In this document: piece after piece, positions 1 to 7,327 of the stretch
Numbering within the stretch: position 1 is the stretch's first letter
How the letters are laid out: every line of letters starts with the position of its first letter
Assembly: GCA_018883705.1 (NCBI GenBank)
Contig: JAHLFQ010000150.1
Location: 1-11,217, forward strand
Reading direction: 5' to 3'
Length of the DNA stretch: 11,217 nt
Origin: Candidatus Cellulosilyticum pullistercoris
Lineage (GTDB): Bacteria; Bacillota; Clostridia; Lachnospirales; Cellulosilyticaceae
Notes under the pieces: model-generated
Told to the model about the DNA's origin: nothing
The model's database searches: none
The model's input: only the letters and a program-made list of their open reading frames with translations
Translations under genes and position numbers: made by a program

Positions 1-161
1 GTATGATGATTTCTATGAAATATACTATTCGACATTTTGCTGGATCTTCTGCAAAATGGTATGGCTTAGAGAACACTTCTCTTTTAATTGAAAATGTACC
101 TTTATTCATAAAATTAAAGAAAACACCTCAAATTCAACGTATACAATCGATTAAAAATTGA
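1..161 (+). CDS. C-terminal fragment of a protein, possibly a glycosyltransferase
   Basis: An open frame (codons starting at position 3) runs in from the left edge and ends at a TGA at 159-161, leaving about 52 residues. The fragment contains IRHFAGSSAKWYG followed by a basic tail ending QRIQSIKN. The HFAGS-W pattern resembles the C-terminal H-H-[FW]-A-[AG]-S-W stretch of capsular-type, DXD-containing glycosyltransferases (GT32-like). This is recognition of a short motif only, so the family is tentative. That a real gene ends here is better supported, because a strong terminator lies 31 bp after the stop codon. An ATG at position 3 is more likely an internal methionine than a start, since no ribosome binding site can be checked upstream. 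Confidence 0.45.
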   Translation, partial: MMISMKYTIRHFAGSSAKWYGLENTSLLIENVPLFIKLKKTPQIQRIQSIKN

Positions 162-192
162 TAAGGTTAATTAAAAATAAATTTAACAAGAT

Positions 193-229
193 AAAAAATA
201 GGATAACAGCAATGTTATCCTATTTTTTA
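193..229 (+). terminator. Rho-independent terminator
   Basis: A perfect 15-bp stem (193-207 with 214-228) encloses the 6-nt loop AGCAAT. The stem core is TAGGATAAC/GTTATCCTA and the right arm ends in six T. It follows the stop codon of the partial left-edge gene by 31 bp and isolates that gene from the pectate lyase. The left arm begins with six A, so it could also stop transcription coming from the right. Confidence 0.85.
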
Positions 230-568
230 TACTTAAAACTTGTACTTTAACATCATATCAATTTTTCACTCTCTTCATTTTCCAATTTTGTAATCAAATC
301 TTCAATCTGTTTATTAGAAGGGTTGTTTAATGCTTAAATTAGAAATCAAATATAATGCAATACTTAACAACTTTGTCATTCTATACAATTTTTTAATTCA
401 TATTTTCAATATTATTATGAATATAAATAATTCATCAGTATTATATATAGTATAAATATATAATATTAACTATAGATAAGCTAAATTTAGGCTATATTTT
501 GATTATATAACCAAAATAGTTTATCTATTAAAATTTAATATTATATAAAATAAAAAGGAGGAATATAT
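230..568. other. AT-rich non-coding stretch upstream of the pectate lyase
   Basis: No convincing gene is visible. On the minus strand, 253-333 is a short stop-free stretch that would encode about 26 residues rich in Glu, Lys and Leu; it may be the tail of a decayed gene. On the plus strand a 41-codon ORF (330-455) is preceded by GAAGGG but is very AT-rich and could be chance. A TATAAT hexamer lies at 459-464 without a recognisable -35 box. A nested inverted repeat occupies 473-527. The pectate lyase promoter is probably in this stretch, but I cannot place it firmly. Confidence 0.5.
473..527 (+). promoter_or_regulatory. Nested inverted repeat upstream of the pectate lyase
   Basis: TAGATAAGCTA (473-483) pairs with TAGTTTATCTA (517-527) with one G-T wobble. 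Inside it, TATTTTG (495-501) pairs perfectly with CAAAATA (512-518); the two right arms overlap by two bases. It ends 27 bp before the ribosome binding site of the pectate lyase, so it is either an operator or a structured 5' leader. The DNA is about 80% A+T, so chance pairing must be considered. No known regulator motif is recognised. Confidence 0.35.
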
Positions 569-1588
569 ATGAAGTTTTTAAAAAGAACTATATGCAAAGC
601 AGCTATTTTAGCATTAATGGTAGGTATGCTAAACATCCATACTGTACCACTCCAGGCAGCAACTACCTATTATTATGTATCCGTTTCAGGTAGTGATTCC
701 AATGATGGATCATCTAGAAACACAGCTTTTAAAACACTAGATAAAGCATTATCTAAAGCAAGTGCAGGCACAACTATCTTCTTATTAAATGGAACATATG
801 AAAGCTCAAGTACTTACAAATTGAGTAAAAATGGTACATCAAGTGCACCTATTAAAATTTTAAATTATAGTGGTCATTCACCAGTAGTCGATTTTTCAAG
901 TCAACCTTATGCAGATAGTTCAAGAGGTTTTCAGATTTCAGGTGACTATTGGATCATTAGTGGCTTAACAATAAAAAATGCAGGTGATAATGGTATTTAT
1001 ATTAGTGGAAATAATAATAGAGTACAAGATTGTACGATTACAAAATGTGGAGATACAGGTTTACAACTAAGTAATGGGGCTTCTTATAATCAAATTACTA
1101 GAGTAACATCAACCTCTAATTATGATTCAAAAACAGATGGTGAAAATGCAGATGGATTTGCAGCGAAATTATCAGTTGGACCAGGAAATGTATTTAGAGA
1201 TTGTATCGCTTTATACAATTCAGATGATGGATTTGATTTATATAATGCAACAAATGCCGTTAAATTCTATGGTTGTGAAGCATCTTATAATGGTACCAAT
1301 TCAGGAAATGGTCAAGGATTTAAAGTAGGAGGAAACTATACAGCAGATAATCACTATTTAGAGGATTGTGTTGCAACCGGTAATAAATCACGTGGTTTTG
1401 ATCAAAATAATAATACGGGCTATATTACATTAAAGAATTGTATTGCCCAAAATAATAATGTAAACTTTTATTTCCCTAAAGCTCCAGCTTCAGGTACACA
1501 TAAGTTTACAGGATGCCAATCCATTAATGGTACGAATAAAGACAAAATTGTAGGTGCAACAACAAGTGGCTGTTCATTTAATTTATAA
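569..1588 (+). CDS. Secreted pectate lyase, polysaccharide lyase family 9
   Basis: Predicted to cleave de-esterified pectin (polygalacturonate) outside the cell by Ca2+-dependent beta-elimination. Residues 1-30 form a signal peptide: a basic start, a hydrophobic core ILALMVGM, and a likely cut after LQA. The mature part opens with YYYVSVSGSDSNDGS, the usual start of right-handed parallel beta-helix lyases of this type, and continues with N-G-rich helix coils. Calcium-site aspartates are D195 (in NADGFAAK) and D219, D220, D223 (in SDDGFDLY). Their spacing of 24, 25 and 28 equals that of D209, D233, D234 and D237 in Dickeya Pel9A. The likely catalytic base is K252 in QGFKVGG. At 339 residues it is a bare catalytic domain: no dockerin, carbohydrate-binding module or surface anchor is visible. 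The start is fixed by AAGGAGG at 555-561, 7 nt before the ATG. It stands alone as a transcription unit. Confidence 0.93.
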   Translation: MKFLKRTICKAAILALMVGMLNIHTVPLQAATTYYYVSVSGSDSNDGSSRNTAFKTLDKALSKASAGTTIFLLNGTYESSSTYKLSKNGTSSAPIKILNYSGHSPVVDFSSQPYADSSRGFQISGDYWIISGLTIKNAGDNGIYISGNNNRVQDCTITKCGDTGLQLSNGASYNQITRVTSTSNYDSKTDGENADGFAAKLSVGPGNVFRDCIALYNSDDGFDLYNATNAVKFYGCEASYNGTNSGNGQGFKVGGNYTADNHYLEDCVATGNKSRGFDQNNNTGYITLKNCIAQNNNVNFYFPKAPASGTHKFTGCQSINGTNKDKIVGATTSGCSFNL

Positions 1589-1626
1589 TCAAAGCCACCT
1601 GTCAGCAGGCTTATAAATTTAAAAAA

Positions 1627-1658
1627 AAAGCCAGACCATTGGGGTTTGGTCTGACTTT
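1627..1658. terminator. Terminator hairpin after the pectate lyase
   Basis: AAAGCCAGACCA (1627-1638) pairs with TGGTCTGACTTT (1647-1658) with one C-A mismatch around an 8-nt loop. It begins 39 bp after the pectate lyase stop codon and is the obvious end of that transcript. The run of A at 1621-1629 on the left side makes the hairpin look stronger for minus-strand transcription than for the plus strand, where the tail is a broken TTTCTGTTCC. Confidence 0.6.
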
Positions 1659-1959
1659 CTGTTCCGTTCATATTTTATAAACAGGAAAATAGATATATTA
1701 TGGGGAGATTTTGTAAGCAAAAGTGTTATCTCTTGCTTGATATTAATATTACACTACATATATTAATAAAATATGAATTCAAATTGAACATTTTGTACTA
1801 AATCATCCAATTTTTAACTTATAATTTCATTATACATTTATCAAATTTTCATTTATTTGTAATTTATAAGTAATATTATCCAATAATCTAAAATTATTCT
1901 TAGACAATATGAATATAGACTATTCTTATCATTTTCATCTCTATCTATTAACGCATAAT

Positions 1960-1997
1960 AAAACAGAGTGCCTTATATCACTTAAGCACTCTGTTTT
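1960..1997 (-). terminator. Rho-independent terminator of the tgt-yajC operon
   Basis: AAAACAGAGTGCCTTA (1960-1975) pairs with TAAGCACTCTGTTTT (1983-1997), with a single bulged C in the left arm and the 7-nt loop TATCACT. Read leftward, the stem is followed by TTTTATTATG, a U-rich tail. It lies 9 bp beyond the yajC stop codon. Its presence shows that secD and secF, the usual next genes, are not part of this transcript. Confidence 0.85.
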
Positions 1998-2006
1998 TAT
2001 ACTTTA

Positions 2007-2423
2007 TTATTTTTTTACTTCTCCAATTTCATTTCCGTTTTCGTCAACTTCAACTTCGACTTCAACGTATTCATATTCTACGCCATTTTCATCCACTAAA
2101 TCAGCTTTTTTACCTACTGTTAAATTTGGCTCTGCAGCACGAGCAACAGTTGATTTTAAAACTGGAATACGAACACTTTTATTTAATCCAAATTCAACAA
2201 TTAAAGTATCTCCAATGATGTCTAATACTTTACCATACATTCCTGAATTAAGAAGTACAGAATCTCCCACTTTAATGCTATTTTGCATCTCTTCTATTTG
2301 TTTTTGTTGTTTCTTTTGAGGTCTGATTAAGAAAAACCACATAAGACCAATAATAACAGCATAGATTACGAGCATGCTTGCTAAACTACCACCTGCACTT
2401 GCTTGTAATAAAATAGTATTCAT
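2007..2423 (-). CDS. yajC: Sec translocase accessory protein YajC
   Basis: Small single-pass membrane protein that joins SecDF to assist protein export through SecYEG. The hydrophobic segment is at residues 14-33, followed by the family hallmark RPQKKQQK at 34-41, then a conserved cytoplasmic beta domain with KVGDSVLLNSGMYGKV at 51-66. At 138 residues it is longer than many YajC proteins (about 85-115) because of an acidic tail with alternating Val-Glu (VEVEVEV near 120-126). The start has GGAGG (2431-2435) 7 nt upstream, and that site begins 2 nt after the tgt stop codon. The gap of 14 nt to tgt argues for one transcript and probably coupled translation. secD and secF do not follow. Confidence 0.92.
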   Translation of the reverse strand: MNTILLQASAGGSLASMLVIYAVIIGLMWFFLIRPQKKQQKQIEEMQNSIKVGDSVLLNSGMYGKVLDIIGDTLIVEFGLNKSVRIPVLKSTVARAAEPNLTVGKKADLVDENGVEYEYVEVEVEVDENGNEIGEVKK

Positions 2424-2437
2424 TTTAATTCCTCCGT

Positions 2438-3568
2438 TTATTTGTTATTTTTATATCCTTCTAGACGCATTTTTTTATAAGCAGCAAATTCGCCTTTATC
2501 TAATGCCTCTCGGATTTCAGTCATTAAGTTGTTAAAGTAGTACAAGTTATGCATAACACATAAGCGCATGCCTAACATCTCTTTTGCTTTTAATAAATGT
2601 CTGATATAAGCTTTACTATATTGTTTACAAGTTGGACATTCACAGTCTTCTGCAATAGGCGACATATCCTTCTCATGCTTTTGGTTAAATAAATTAAGCT
2701 TACCTTGGTTGGTATAAACATGACCATGACGACCATTTCGTGCTGGTAATACACAGTCAAAGAAGTCAATTCCACGATCTACGGCTTCTAAAATATTCTC
2801 TGGTGTCCCAACTCCCATTAAATAAGTTGGTTTGTTTTGTGGTAAGTAAGGCACAACTGCTTCAAGCACATTATACATCTCTTCATGGGATTCTCCTACA
2901 GCTAGTCCACCTACTGCATAACCTGGAAGATCAAATTCTCTAATAACCTTAGCATGCTCAATACGTACATCAGGTAGTATCCCACCTTGATTGATACCAA
3001 ATAGCATTTGTTTTTTATTAATTGTATCCTCTAGACTATTTAACCTTTTCATCTCATCGATACAACGCTTTAACCATCTGGTTGTACGTTCTACTGAAGG
3101 TAAAATATAATTGCGGTCTGCAAGTGCTGGTGGGCACTCATCAAAAGCCATTGCAATAGTTGATCCTAAGTTAGATTGAATTTGCATGCTCTCTTCTGGC
3201 CCCATAAAGATCTTACGCCCATCAATATGTGAAGAAAAGTAAACACCTTCTTCTTTAATTTTACGCATCGCTGCCAAAGAAAATACCTGAAATCCACCTG
3301 AATCTGTTAGAATAGGTTTGTCACATACCATAAACTTATGAAGACCACCTAATTCTTTAATAAGTTTATCTCCTGGTCTAACGTGTAAGTGATACGTATT
3401 AGAAAGTACAACTTGTGTACTAATTCTTTCTAAATCCTCTGTAGATAACGCCCCTTTAATAGCAGCTACAGTAGCCACATTCATAAAAACAGGTGTCTCA
3501 ATCACACCATGTGGTGTATGAAAACGCCCTCTCTTGGCACGCCCTTCTACTTTTAATAATTCATACAT
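2438..3568 (-). CDS. tgt: tRNA-guanine transglycosylase (queuine tRNA-ribosyltransferase)
   Basis: Exchanges guanine-34 for preQ1 in the anticodon of tRNAs with a GUN anticodon (Asp, Asn, His, Tyr), the committed step of queuosine formation in tRNA; cytoplasmic TIM-barrel enzyme. Visible residues: D89 in DSGGFQ (general acid), the nucleophile D271 in FFDCVLPARNGRHG, and the zinc ligands C309, C311, C314 and H340. These match the E. coli residues D89, D264, C302, C304, C307 and H333, the last five with one constant offset of 7. The length of 376 residues is normal. The ribosome binding site AGGAGA is at 3575-3580, 6 nt before the ATG. It is the first gene of an operon with yajC and divergent from aroC. 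Its product QueA acts next in the pathway and is encoded at the right edge of the window. Confidence 0.97.
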   Translation of the reverse strand: MYELLKVEGRAKRGRFHTPHGVIETPVFMNVATVAAIKGALSTEDLERISTQVVLSNTYHLHVRPGDKLIKELGGLHKFMVCDKPILTDSGGFQVFSLAAMRKIKEEGVYFSSHIDGRKIFMGPEESMQIQSNLGSTIAMAFDECPPALADRNYILPSVERTTRWLKRCIDEMKRLNSLEDTINKKQMLFGINQGGILPDVRIEHAKVIREFDLPGYAVGGLAVGESHEEMYNVLEAVVPYLPQNKPTYLMGVGTPENILEAVDRGIDFFDCVLPARNGRHGHVYTNQGKLNLFNQKHEKDMSPIAEDCECPTCKQYSKAYIRHLLKAKEMLGMRLCVMHNLYYFNNLMTEIREALDKGEFAAYKKMRLEGYKNNK

Positions 3569-3680
3569 TTGATGTCTCCTATCTTGTTCATACTAGATAA
3601 TAGTGTACCTTAAAATGCCCTTATTTTCAATAACACTATCTTTATTTTTAACATTTTGGCACAAGATTAATCAATTCATG

Positions 3681-3710
3681 TTGAAGAGTTCAAACTTCTT
3701 ATGTTAAAAT
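3681..3710 (+). promoter_or_regulatory. Likely sigma-A promoter of aroC
   Basis: TTGAAG (3681-3686) and TAAAAT (3705-3710) are separated by 18 bp. A TGT directly precedes the second box, giving an extended -10. The distance to the aroC ATG predicts a leader of about 30 nt. The spacer region contains a small dyad, GAAG...CTTC. The divergent tgt promoter must lie in the same 179-bp gap but I cannot place it confidently. Confidence 0.55.
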
Positions 3711-3747
3711 TAACTTTATTTAGACAATTTGTAAAGGGGGCATCACA

Positions 3748-4848
3748 ATGTCTGGCTCGATATTTGGTAAAATGTTTCGCATCTCTACCTTTGGTGAATC
3801 TCACGGAGAGGCTCTCGGTGTGGTAGTAGATGGCTGCCCTTCTAATATATCTATTACATTAGAAGATATTATGAAGAATATGGATAGGCGTAAACCTGGT
3901 AACGCAAAGATAGGAACTTCTCGAAATGAAGCCGATCTAGTAGAAATCCTTTCTGGTACTTTTGAAGGTAAAACCACAGGTACCCCTATTGCACTTCTTA
4001 TTCGTAACACCAATCAACGTTCAGGTGACTATAGTAAAATTAAAGATATTTATCGACCTTCTCATGCAGATTATACCTTTGACCAAAAGTATGGCTTTCG
4101 TGACTATCGTGGCGGCGGTCGTTCTTCAGGTCGTGAAACAGCTGCTAGAGTAGCTGCTGGCTCTATTGCTAAACTTTTTCTTAAAGAATTAGGCATTCAT
4201 GTTACTGCTTATACACGTTCTATCGGCTCCATAGCTGTAACAGATGAAGCTTTTTCCTTTAAAGAAATTTCAGAAAACCCAGTGAGTATGCCAAGTAATG
4301 AAACGGCTAATAAGGCCTTAGCTCTCATTGCTAAAGCTCGTGAAAATAAAGACTCTATTGGTGGCACTGTAGAGTGTGTTGTAACAGGTCTAAAACCAGG
4401 TATTGGTGAAACAGTCTTTGACAAATTAGATGCGACACTTGCCTATGCGATCATGGGCATTGGTGGTGTTAAAGCTTTTGAAGTAGGAGAAGGTATTCAT
4501 GCTTCAAAAATGTATGGTTCTGACTATAATGATGCCTTTTGTATACAAAATGGTAAAATCTCTAAACGTACGAATCATTCAGGGGGTATTTTAGGTGGTA
4601 TGTCCGATGGTAGTGACATCTTTATTAAAGCACACTTTAAACCAACACCTTCTATTGCCAGCCCACAAAATACTGTTACGACCCAGTTAGAAGAAACCAC
4701 TATTGAAATTTTAGGAAGACATGACCCTGTTATTGTTCCTCGTGCTGTTGTAGTAGTAGAATCTATGGTTGCCATCGCTCTAGCTGATTTAATCCTTTGT
4801 GATTTAGGCTCTAATTTAGAAACTATTAAACGTTTATATCATCAATAA
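3748..4848 (+). CDS. aroC: Chorismate synthase
   Basis: Converts 5-enolpyruvylshikimate-3-phosphate to chorismate, the last common step to the aromatic amino acids and folate, using reduced FMN. Family signatures are all present: GESHG at 16-20 with the catalytic H19, YRPSHADYT with H106, RGGGRSSGRETAAR at 121-134, HSGGILGGMSDG at 277-288, and RHDP at 324-327. The length of 366 residues is typical of the bacterial monofunctional enzyme, which depends on a separate flavin reductase. The start has AAAGGGGG (3733-3740) 7 nt before the ATG. It appears to be monocistronic: own promoter, and a terminator 30 bp after the stop. No other shikimate gene lies in the window. Confidence 0.97.
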   Translation: MSGSIFGKMFRISTFGESHGEALGVVVDGCPSNISITLEDIMKNMDRRKPGNAKIGTSRNEADLVEILSGTFEGKTTGTPIALLIRNTNQRSGDYSKIKDIYRPSHADYTFDQKYGFRDYRGGGRSSGRETAARVAAGSIAKLFLKELGIHVTAYTRSIGSIAVTDEAFSFKEISENPVSMPSNETANKALALIAKARENKDSIGGTVECVVTGLKPGIGETVFDKLDATLAYAIMGIGGVKAFEVGEGIHASKMYGSDYNDAFCIQNGKISKRTNHSGGILGGMSDGSDIFIKAHFKPTPSIASPQNTVTTQLEETTIEILGRHDPVIVPRAVVVVESMVAIALADLILCDLGSNLETIKRLYHQ

Positions 4849-4878
4849 GCTTGTTATACCAAATATTTTTCTAAAATC

Positions 4879-4919
4879 AAAACGAAGTCATTACCTATAA
4901 GATAATAACTTCGTTTTTT
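4879..4919. terminator. Terminator between convergent genes
   Basis: AAAACGAAGTCATTA (4879-4893) pairs with TAATAACTTCGTTTT (4903-4917) with one C-A mismatch around a 9-nt loop. Six T follow on the plus strand (4914-4919). Read leftward the stem ends in TTTTGATTTT, so it can serve both aroC and the opposing three-gene set, whose last stop codon is 15 bp away. Confidence 0.8.
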
Positions 4920-4933
4920 AATCACTTTTTAAG

Positions 4934-5533
4934 TTAAATCTTTTTAATACTAAATCTTTTATTACACTCAATAATACGAATACGAAATGCCTTTCGAATT
5001 CCTTCCATGCTACGTAATTGATTAATAAGACGTAAATTTTGCGTATCTACAATACGCTTAATCATTGGAAGAATATCTTCTTTTTCTTTGGGTGTAAGCT
5101 TTGTTTTTAAACTATACGTATTAATACTTTTAAGTGTTTCTAATACACTCGTTTCACTTAGCCTTGATAAATCCATTAATGCCCAAGTATATTCTTTAGT
5201 TTTTACTTGATGCTGAAAGGTTTGTTTATAAAATCTAAGAAATGCATTATCTTCACTTTTATTTTCAGGTGCAAATTTACCCAACTTACTTCTAAGCTCA
5301 TTTTTTAAATAAACCATTGTATTTACCTTAATGTCATTAGCTAATGCTTCTATCTGCTTATCTATAAACAAATAACTCTCTTTTACCTGCTCTTGTGTTA
5401 ACTCAGATTTAGCAAGCTTTTTGATTGTATCTATATATTCTAAAATACTTTTTTTAGTTTGAAGTGGCTTACCTCCTAATGTCTTAAAAATCTCCTCAGC
5501 CGACAAATCTACAAATGTGTGCGTTGTTTCCAT
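4934..5533 (-). CDS. Hypothetical helical protein, downstream of the FliB-like gene
   Basis: I do not recognise a family. The 199 residues lack a signal peptide and any membrane segment, so a cytoplasmic location is likely. The composition is rich in Lys, Glu, Leu and Ile with heptad-like spacing (around 26-90 and 140-185), suggesting an alpha-helical bundle or partial coiled coil. The tail (AFRIRIIECNKRFSIKKI) is strongly basic, which would suit nucleic acid or acidic-partner binding, but this is only a guess. The gene is intact: AAAGGA at 5541-5546, 7 nt before the ATG, and a terminator after the stop. It begins 41 nt after the FliB-like gene on the same strand, so the two are probably co-transcribed, and a shared role is possible. 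Confidence 0.8.
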   Translation of the reverse strand: METTHTFVDLSAEEIFKTLGGKPLQTKKSILEYIDTIKKLAKSELTQEQVKESYLFIDKQIEALANDIKVNTMVYLKNELRSKLGKFAPENKSEDNAFLRFYKQTFQHQVKTKEYTWALMDLSRLSETSVLETLKSINTYSLKTKLTPKEKEDILPMIKRIVDTQNLRLINQLRSMEGIRKAFRIRIIECNKRFSIKKI

Positions 5534-5574
5534 ATCTTGTTCCTTTACTTTATTATTTTCTCATACCCTTACTA

Positions 5575-6738
5575 TTATCTTGGCATATGCTTTTTAATTT
5601 GCTGCATGTACAGTTCATTATGATCAAAAACTCTTGTAAAACTTTGAATGCAAGTTACAATTTCTTCTACTTCAACCTGCTTATTAACAGATAGTATGCC
5701 AATTAAATGTAATTTTAAAAGCGCTAAGTATAATGTCATTTCTCTAAAACTTTCTAAAGGTGTCTTTTGATTGACTGGTACTAGTCTTTCATAAACATAA
5801 TTGACAAAATAGTTTTCTAAAATATAGGAGAAGTCTTTCATAAACTCTGTCTCAAATCTTTTTTCACCTTGCTTATAAGCTATTTCATCAAAGGTACTTC
5901 CTACGCCTTCTAAAAGCTTTTCATAACAACTCGCATATCTTAATGATGGCCATTTTTTAGTTTCACGTAGTTTCTTTAAAGCCTCCAATAAGCATGCTGC
6001 CCCCTCACTTGATAATAGCTTCTTACTTTCCAAAGATAACGGGGTTGTTTGATACTCCAGATACTCTTTATTCATCATAGCTTTTAAAAATACTTGGAGT
6101 TTTTTTATATCGTGTCTTAACTTAAATTCATTAAGCTTTATCATAATCCCTTCTAGACATTGCCATTTTTCTTCAAAGGTAAGCTGTTTATTTTGTAATA
6201 CCTCGAGAATAGTTGTTCGCATAGGCATTATAAAATCTTCAAAGTGTTTAGATTCCCTTGAATTAATTTTTAAATGAGCGCCAACGATAGGTAACTTCCC
6301 TAAAGCCTCTTCTTTAAATTGAATAGGCTCCTTTCTTAATAAAATCTGTCTAGCCGCCTCGGGGCAAGATAATGCAAGAGAAAGTTCTACCTGATCTCCT
6401 ATTTGATTGGTATTACGTGGATACACTTTACAAGTTTCGCTTAAATAGCTTTCTCCAAGCTGAGTATAAATATCACACAGATTATCTTTGTCCAAAAAAG
6501 CACATCTATTGTTCTTAAGCTTTATCTTAGCAGCACATGAACCTCCTGCTTGTCCTTTTTTTACTACCAGCTCTTTTTCTAATCTTTTTTTCATCTCAGG
6601 TGCTTTGACCTTCTTATATTTTTTATAGGTTTCTTCATCTATAGCTATATACCAGCCTGCACAGCACGTTTCTTCACATTCAGATGCAATGCATCTAAAA
6701 TCTTGCATATAGCTTGGCACAATAAGTGTTGATTTCAT
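5575..6738 (-). CDS. FliB-like putative lysine N-methylase with cysteine cluster
   Basis: Members of this family include FliB of Salmonella, which methylates lysine side chains on flagellin; the clostridial members are annotated from this similarity. The N-terminal 130 residues carry the family pattern: YMQDFRCIASECEETCCAGW (C16, C21, C25, C26), then C68, RCAFLD (C79), LCDIYTQLGE (C88), ETCKVYPR (C103) and LALSCPEAAR (C125). Such spacing is suited to binding an iron-sulfur cluster or other metal. The rest is a helical region without obvious catalytic motifs. The length of 387 residues is normal. The ribosome binding site AGAGGA is at 6745-6750. It lies between a UPF0178 gene (60 nt upstream) and an unknown gene (41 nt downstream). 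No flagellar gene is visible, so flagellin as the substrate is an inference. Confidence 0.8.
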   Translation of the reverse strand: MKSTLIVPSYMQDFRCIASECEETCCAGWYIAIDEETYKKYKKVKAPEMKKRLEKELVVKKGQAGGSCAAKIKLKNNRCAFLDKDNLCDIYTQLGESYLSETCKVYPRNTNQIGDQVELSLALSCPEAARQILLRKEPIQFKEEALGKLPIVGAHLKINSRESKHFEDFIMPMRTTILEVLQNKQLTFEEKWQCLEGIMIKLNEFKLRHDIKKLQVFLKAMMNKEYLEYQTTPLSLESKKLLSSEGAACLLEALKKLRETKKWPSLRYASCYEKLLEGVGSTFDEIAYKQGEKRFETEFMKDFSYILENYFVNYVYERLVPVNQKTPLESFREMTLYLALLKLHLIGILSVNKQVEVEEIVTCIQSFTRVFDHNELYMQQIKKHMPR

Positions 6739-6798
6739 CCTATGTCCTCTTCTCTTCTATCTATTAGTTCATCTCTACCTAATCTCATATCCAAGCAA

Positions 6799-7242
6799 TT
6801 AGGCTCCATTAAGCTCATGAATAAGCTGTCTTAAGCCTTTAGAAAATGCTTCATCTTGCTCTTTACCTCTTTTGCTAGGTCCTTTGGTTCGCCCACCTTT
6901 TCTCCTTACTTCTTTTCCAAGATGCCTTGTAAAAAGAAGTTGGTCTATGTTTTTTGGTGTGTACCTAAATCCATTTGGATGAATCGGATAGGCTTTCTTT
7001 GCAAGTCCCATGGCTGCTAAACCATAATCTTGAGTAATGAGTATATCGCCTACTTGTACTTCATTAATCAGTCTAAAATCTACTGCATCACTCCCTTTAG
7101 AAACGGTTACAACCTTTACATCACATCTATCTATATCATGTGATGTATCACAAAAGATAACAACTTCTATATGGTTATCTTTAGCTATTTCTATTGCCAA
7201 TTGTGTTACAGGACACGCATCACCATCAATTAGTATTCTCAT
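6799..7242 (-). CDS. UPF0178 (DUF188) family protein, YaiI/YqxD-like
   Basis: Conserved bacterial family of unknown function with a PIN-like fold, hence a suspected but unproven nuclease. Family motifs: RILIDGDACP at 2-11 (D6, D8), SDAVDF at 51-56 (D52, D55), ITQDYGLAAMGLAKKA at 69-84 (D72), and the basic block RRKGGRTKGPSKR at 113-125. The acidic residues could form a metal site. I place the start at the ATG at 7240-7242 (147 residues) because GGAGG (7249-7253) lies 6 nt upstream and relatives begin MRILxDxDACP. An ATG at 7261-7263 would add seven residues but is not supported. It is the first gene of a leftward set with the FliB-like gene 60 nt downstream, and no terminator lies between them. 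Confidence 0.9.
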   Translation of the reverse strand: MRILIDGDACPVTQLAIEIAKDNHIEVVIFCDTSHDIDRCDVKVVTVSKGSDAVDFRLINEVQVGDILITQDYGLAAMGLAKKAYPIHPNGFRYTPKNIDQLLFTRHLGKEVRRKGGRTKGPSKRGKEQDEAFSKGLRQLIHELNGA

Positions 7243-7327
7243 GAAATGCCTCCAGCTTCTCATTTTACTCTGATTCTATAGTACCATCCTTAGTCTTATT
7301 TATAAATAACTTTTCATGACATAGTTT

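Larger units (their letters stand above)
1589..2006. other. Non-coding stretch between the pectate lyase and yajC
   Basis: The stretch holds two hairpins annotated separately (1627-1658 and 1960-1997). Between them lies roughly 300 bp of very AT-rich DNA without a supportable gene. Small structures seen there are AAGCAA/TTGCTT around a 12-nt loop (about 1715-1738), the palindrome TATTAATA twice with starts exactly 20 bp apart (1741 and 1761), and an 8-bp inverted pair ACTTATAA/TTATAAGT (1817-1824 with 1864-1871). At this A+T content all three may be chance. Confidence 0.55.

Noticed and set aside
253..333. Short minus-strand reading frame resembling the tail of a helical protein
   Set aside because: Only about 26 codons, closed by a stop upstream, and without start codon or ribosome binding site. 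It may be a gene remnant but nothing identifies the parent.
1468..1671. Minus-strand 67-codon frame across the pectate lyase end
   Set aside because: It overlaps the certain pectate lyase coding end and the terminator hairpin, and has no ribosome binding site.
1660..1950. Search for a small RNA, tRNA or attachment site in the gene-free stretch
   Set aside because: Only weak AT-rich dyads were found; no tRNA cloverleaf, no direct repeats flanking a region, and no clear promoter-terminator pair.
1909..2319. Plus-strand 136-codon frame overlapping yajC
   Set aside because: It is antisense to the clear yajC frame, has a Ser/Thr/Phe-rich composition typical of antisense shadows, and lacks a ribosome binding site.
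3569..3747. Search for a preQ1 riboswitch or T-box before tgt or aroC
   Set aside because: The 179-bp gap holds a promoter for aroC and no recognisable riboswitch core, T-box sequence or terminator hairpin.
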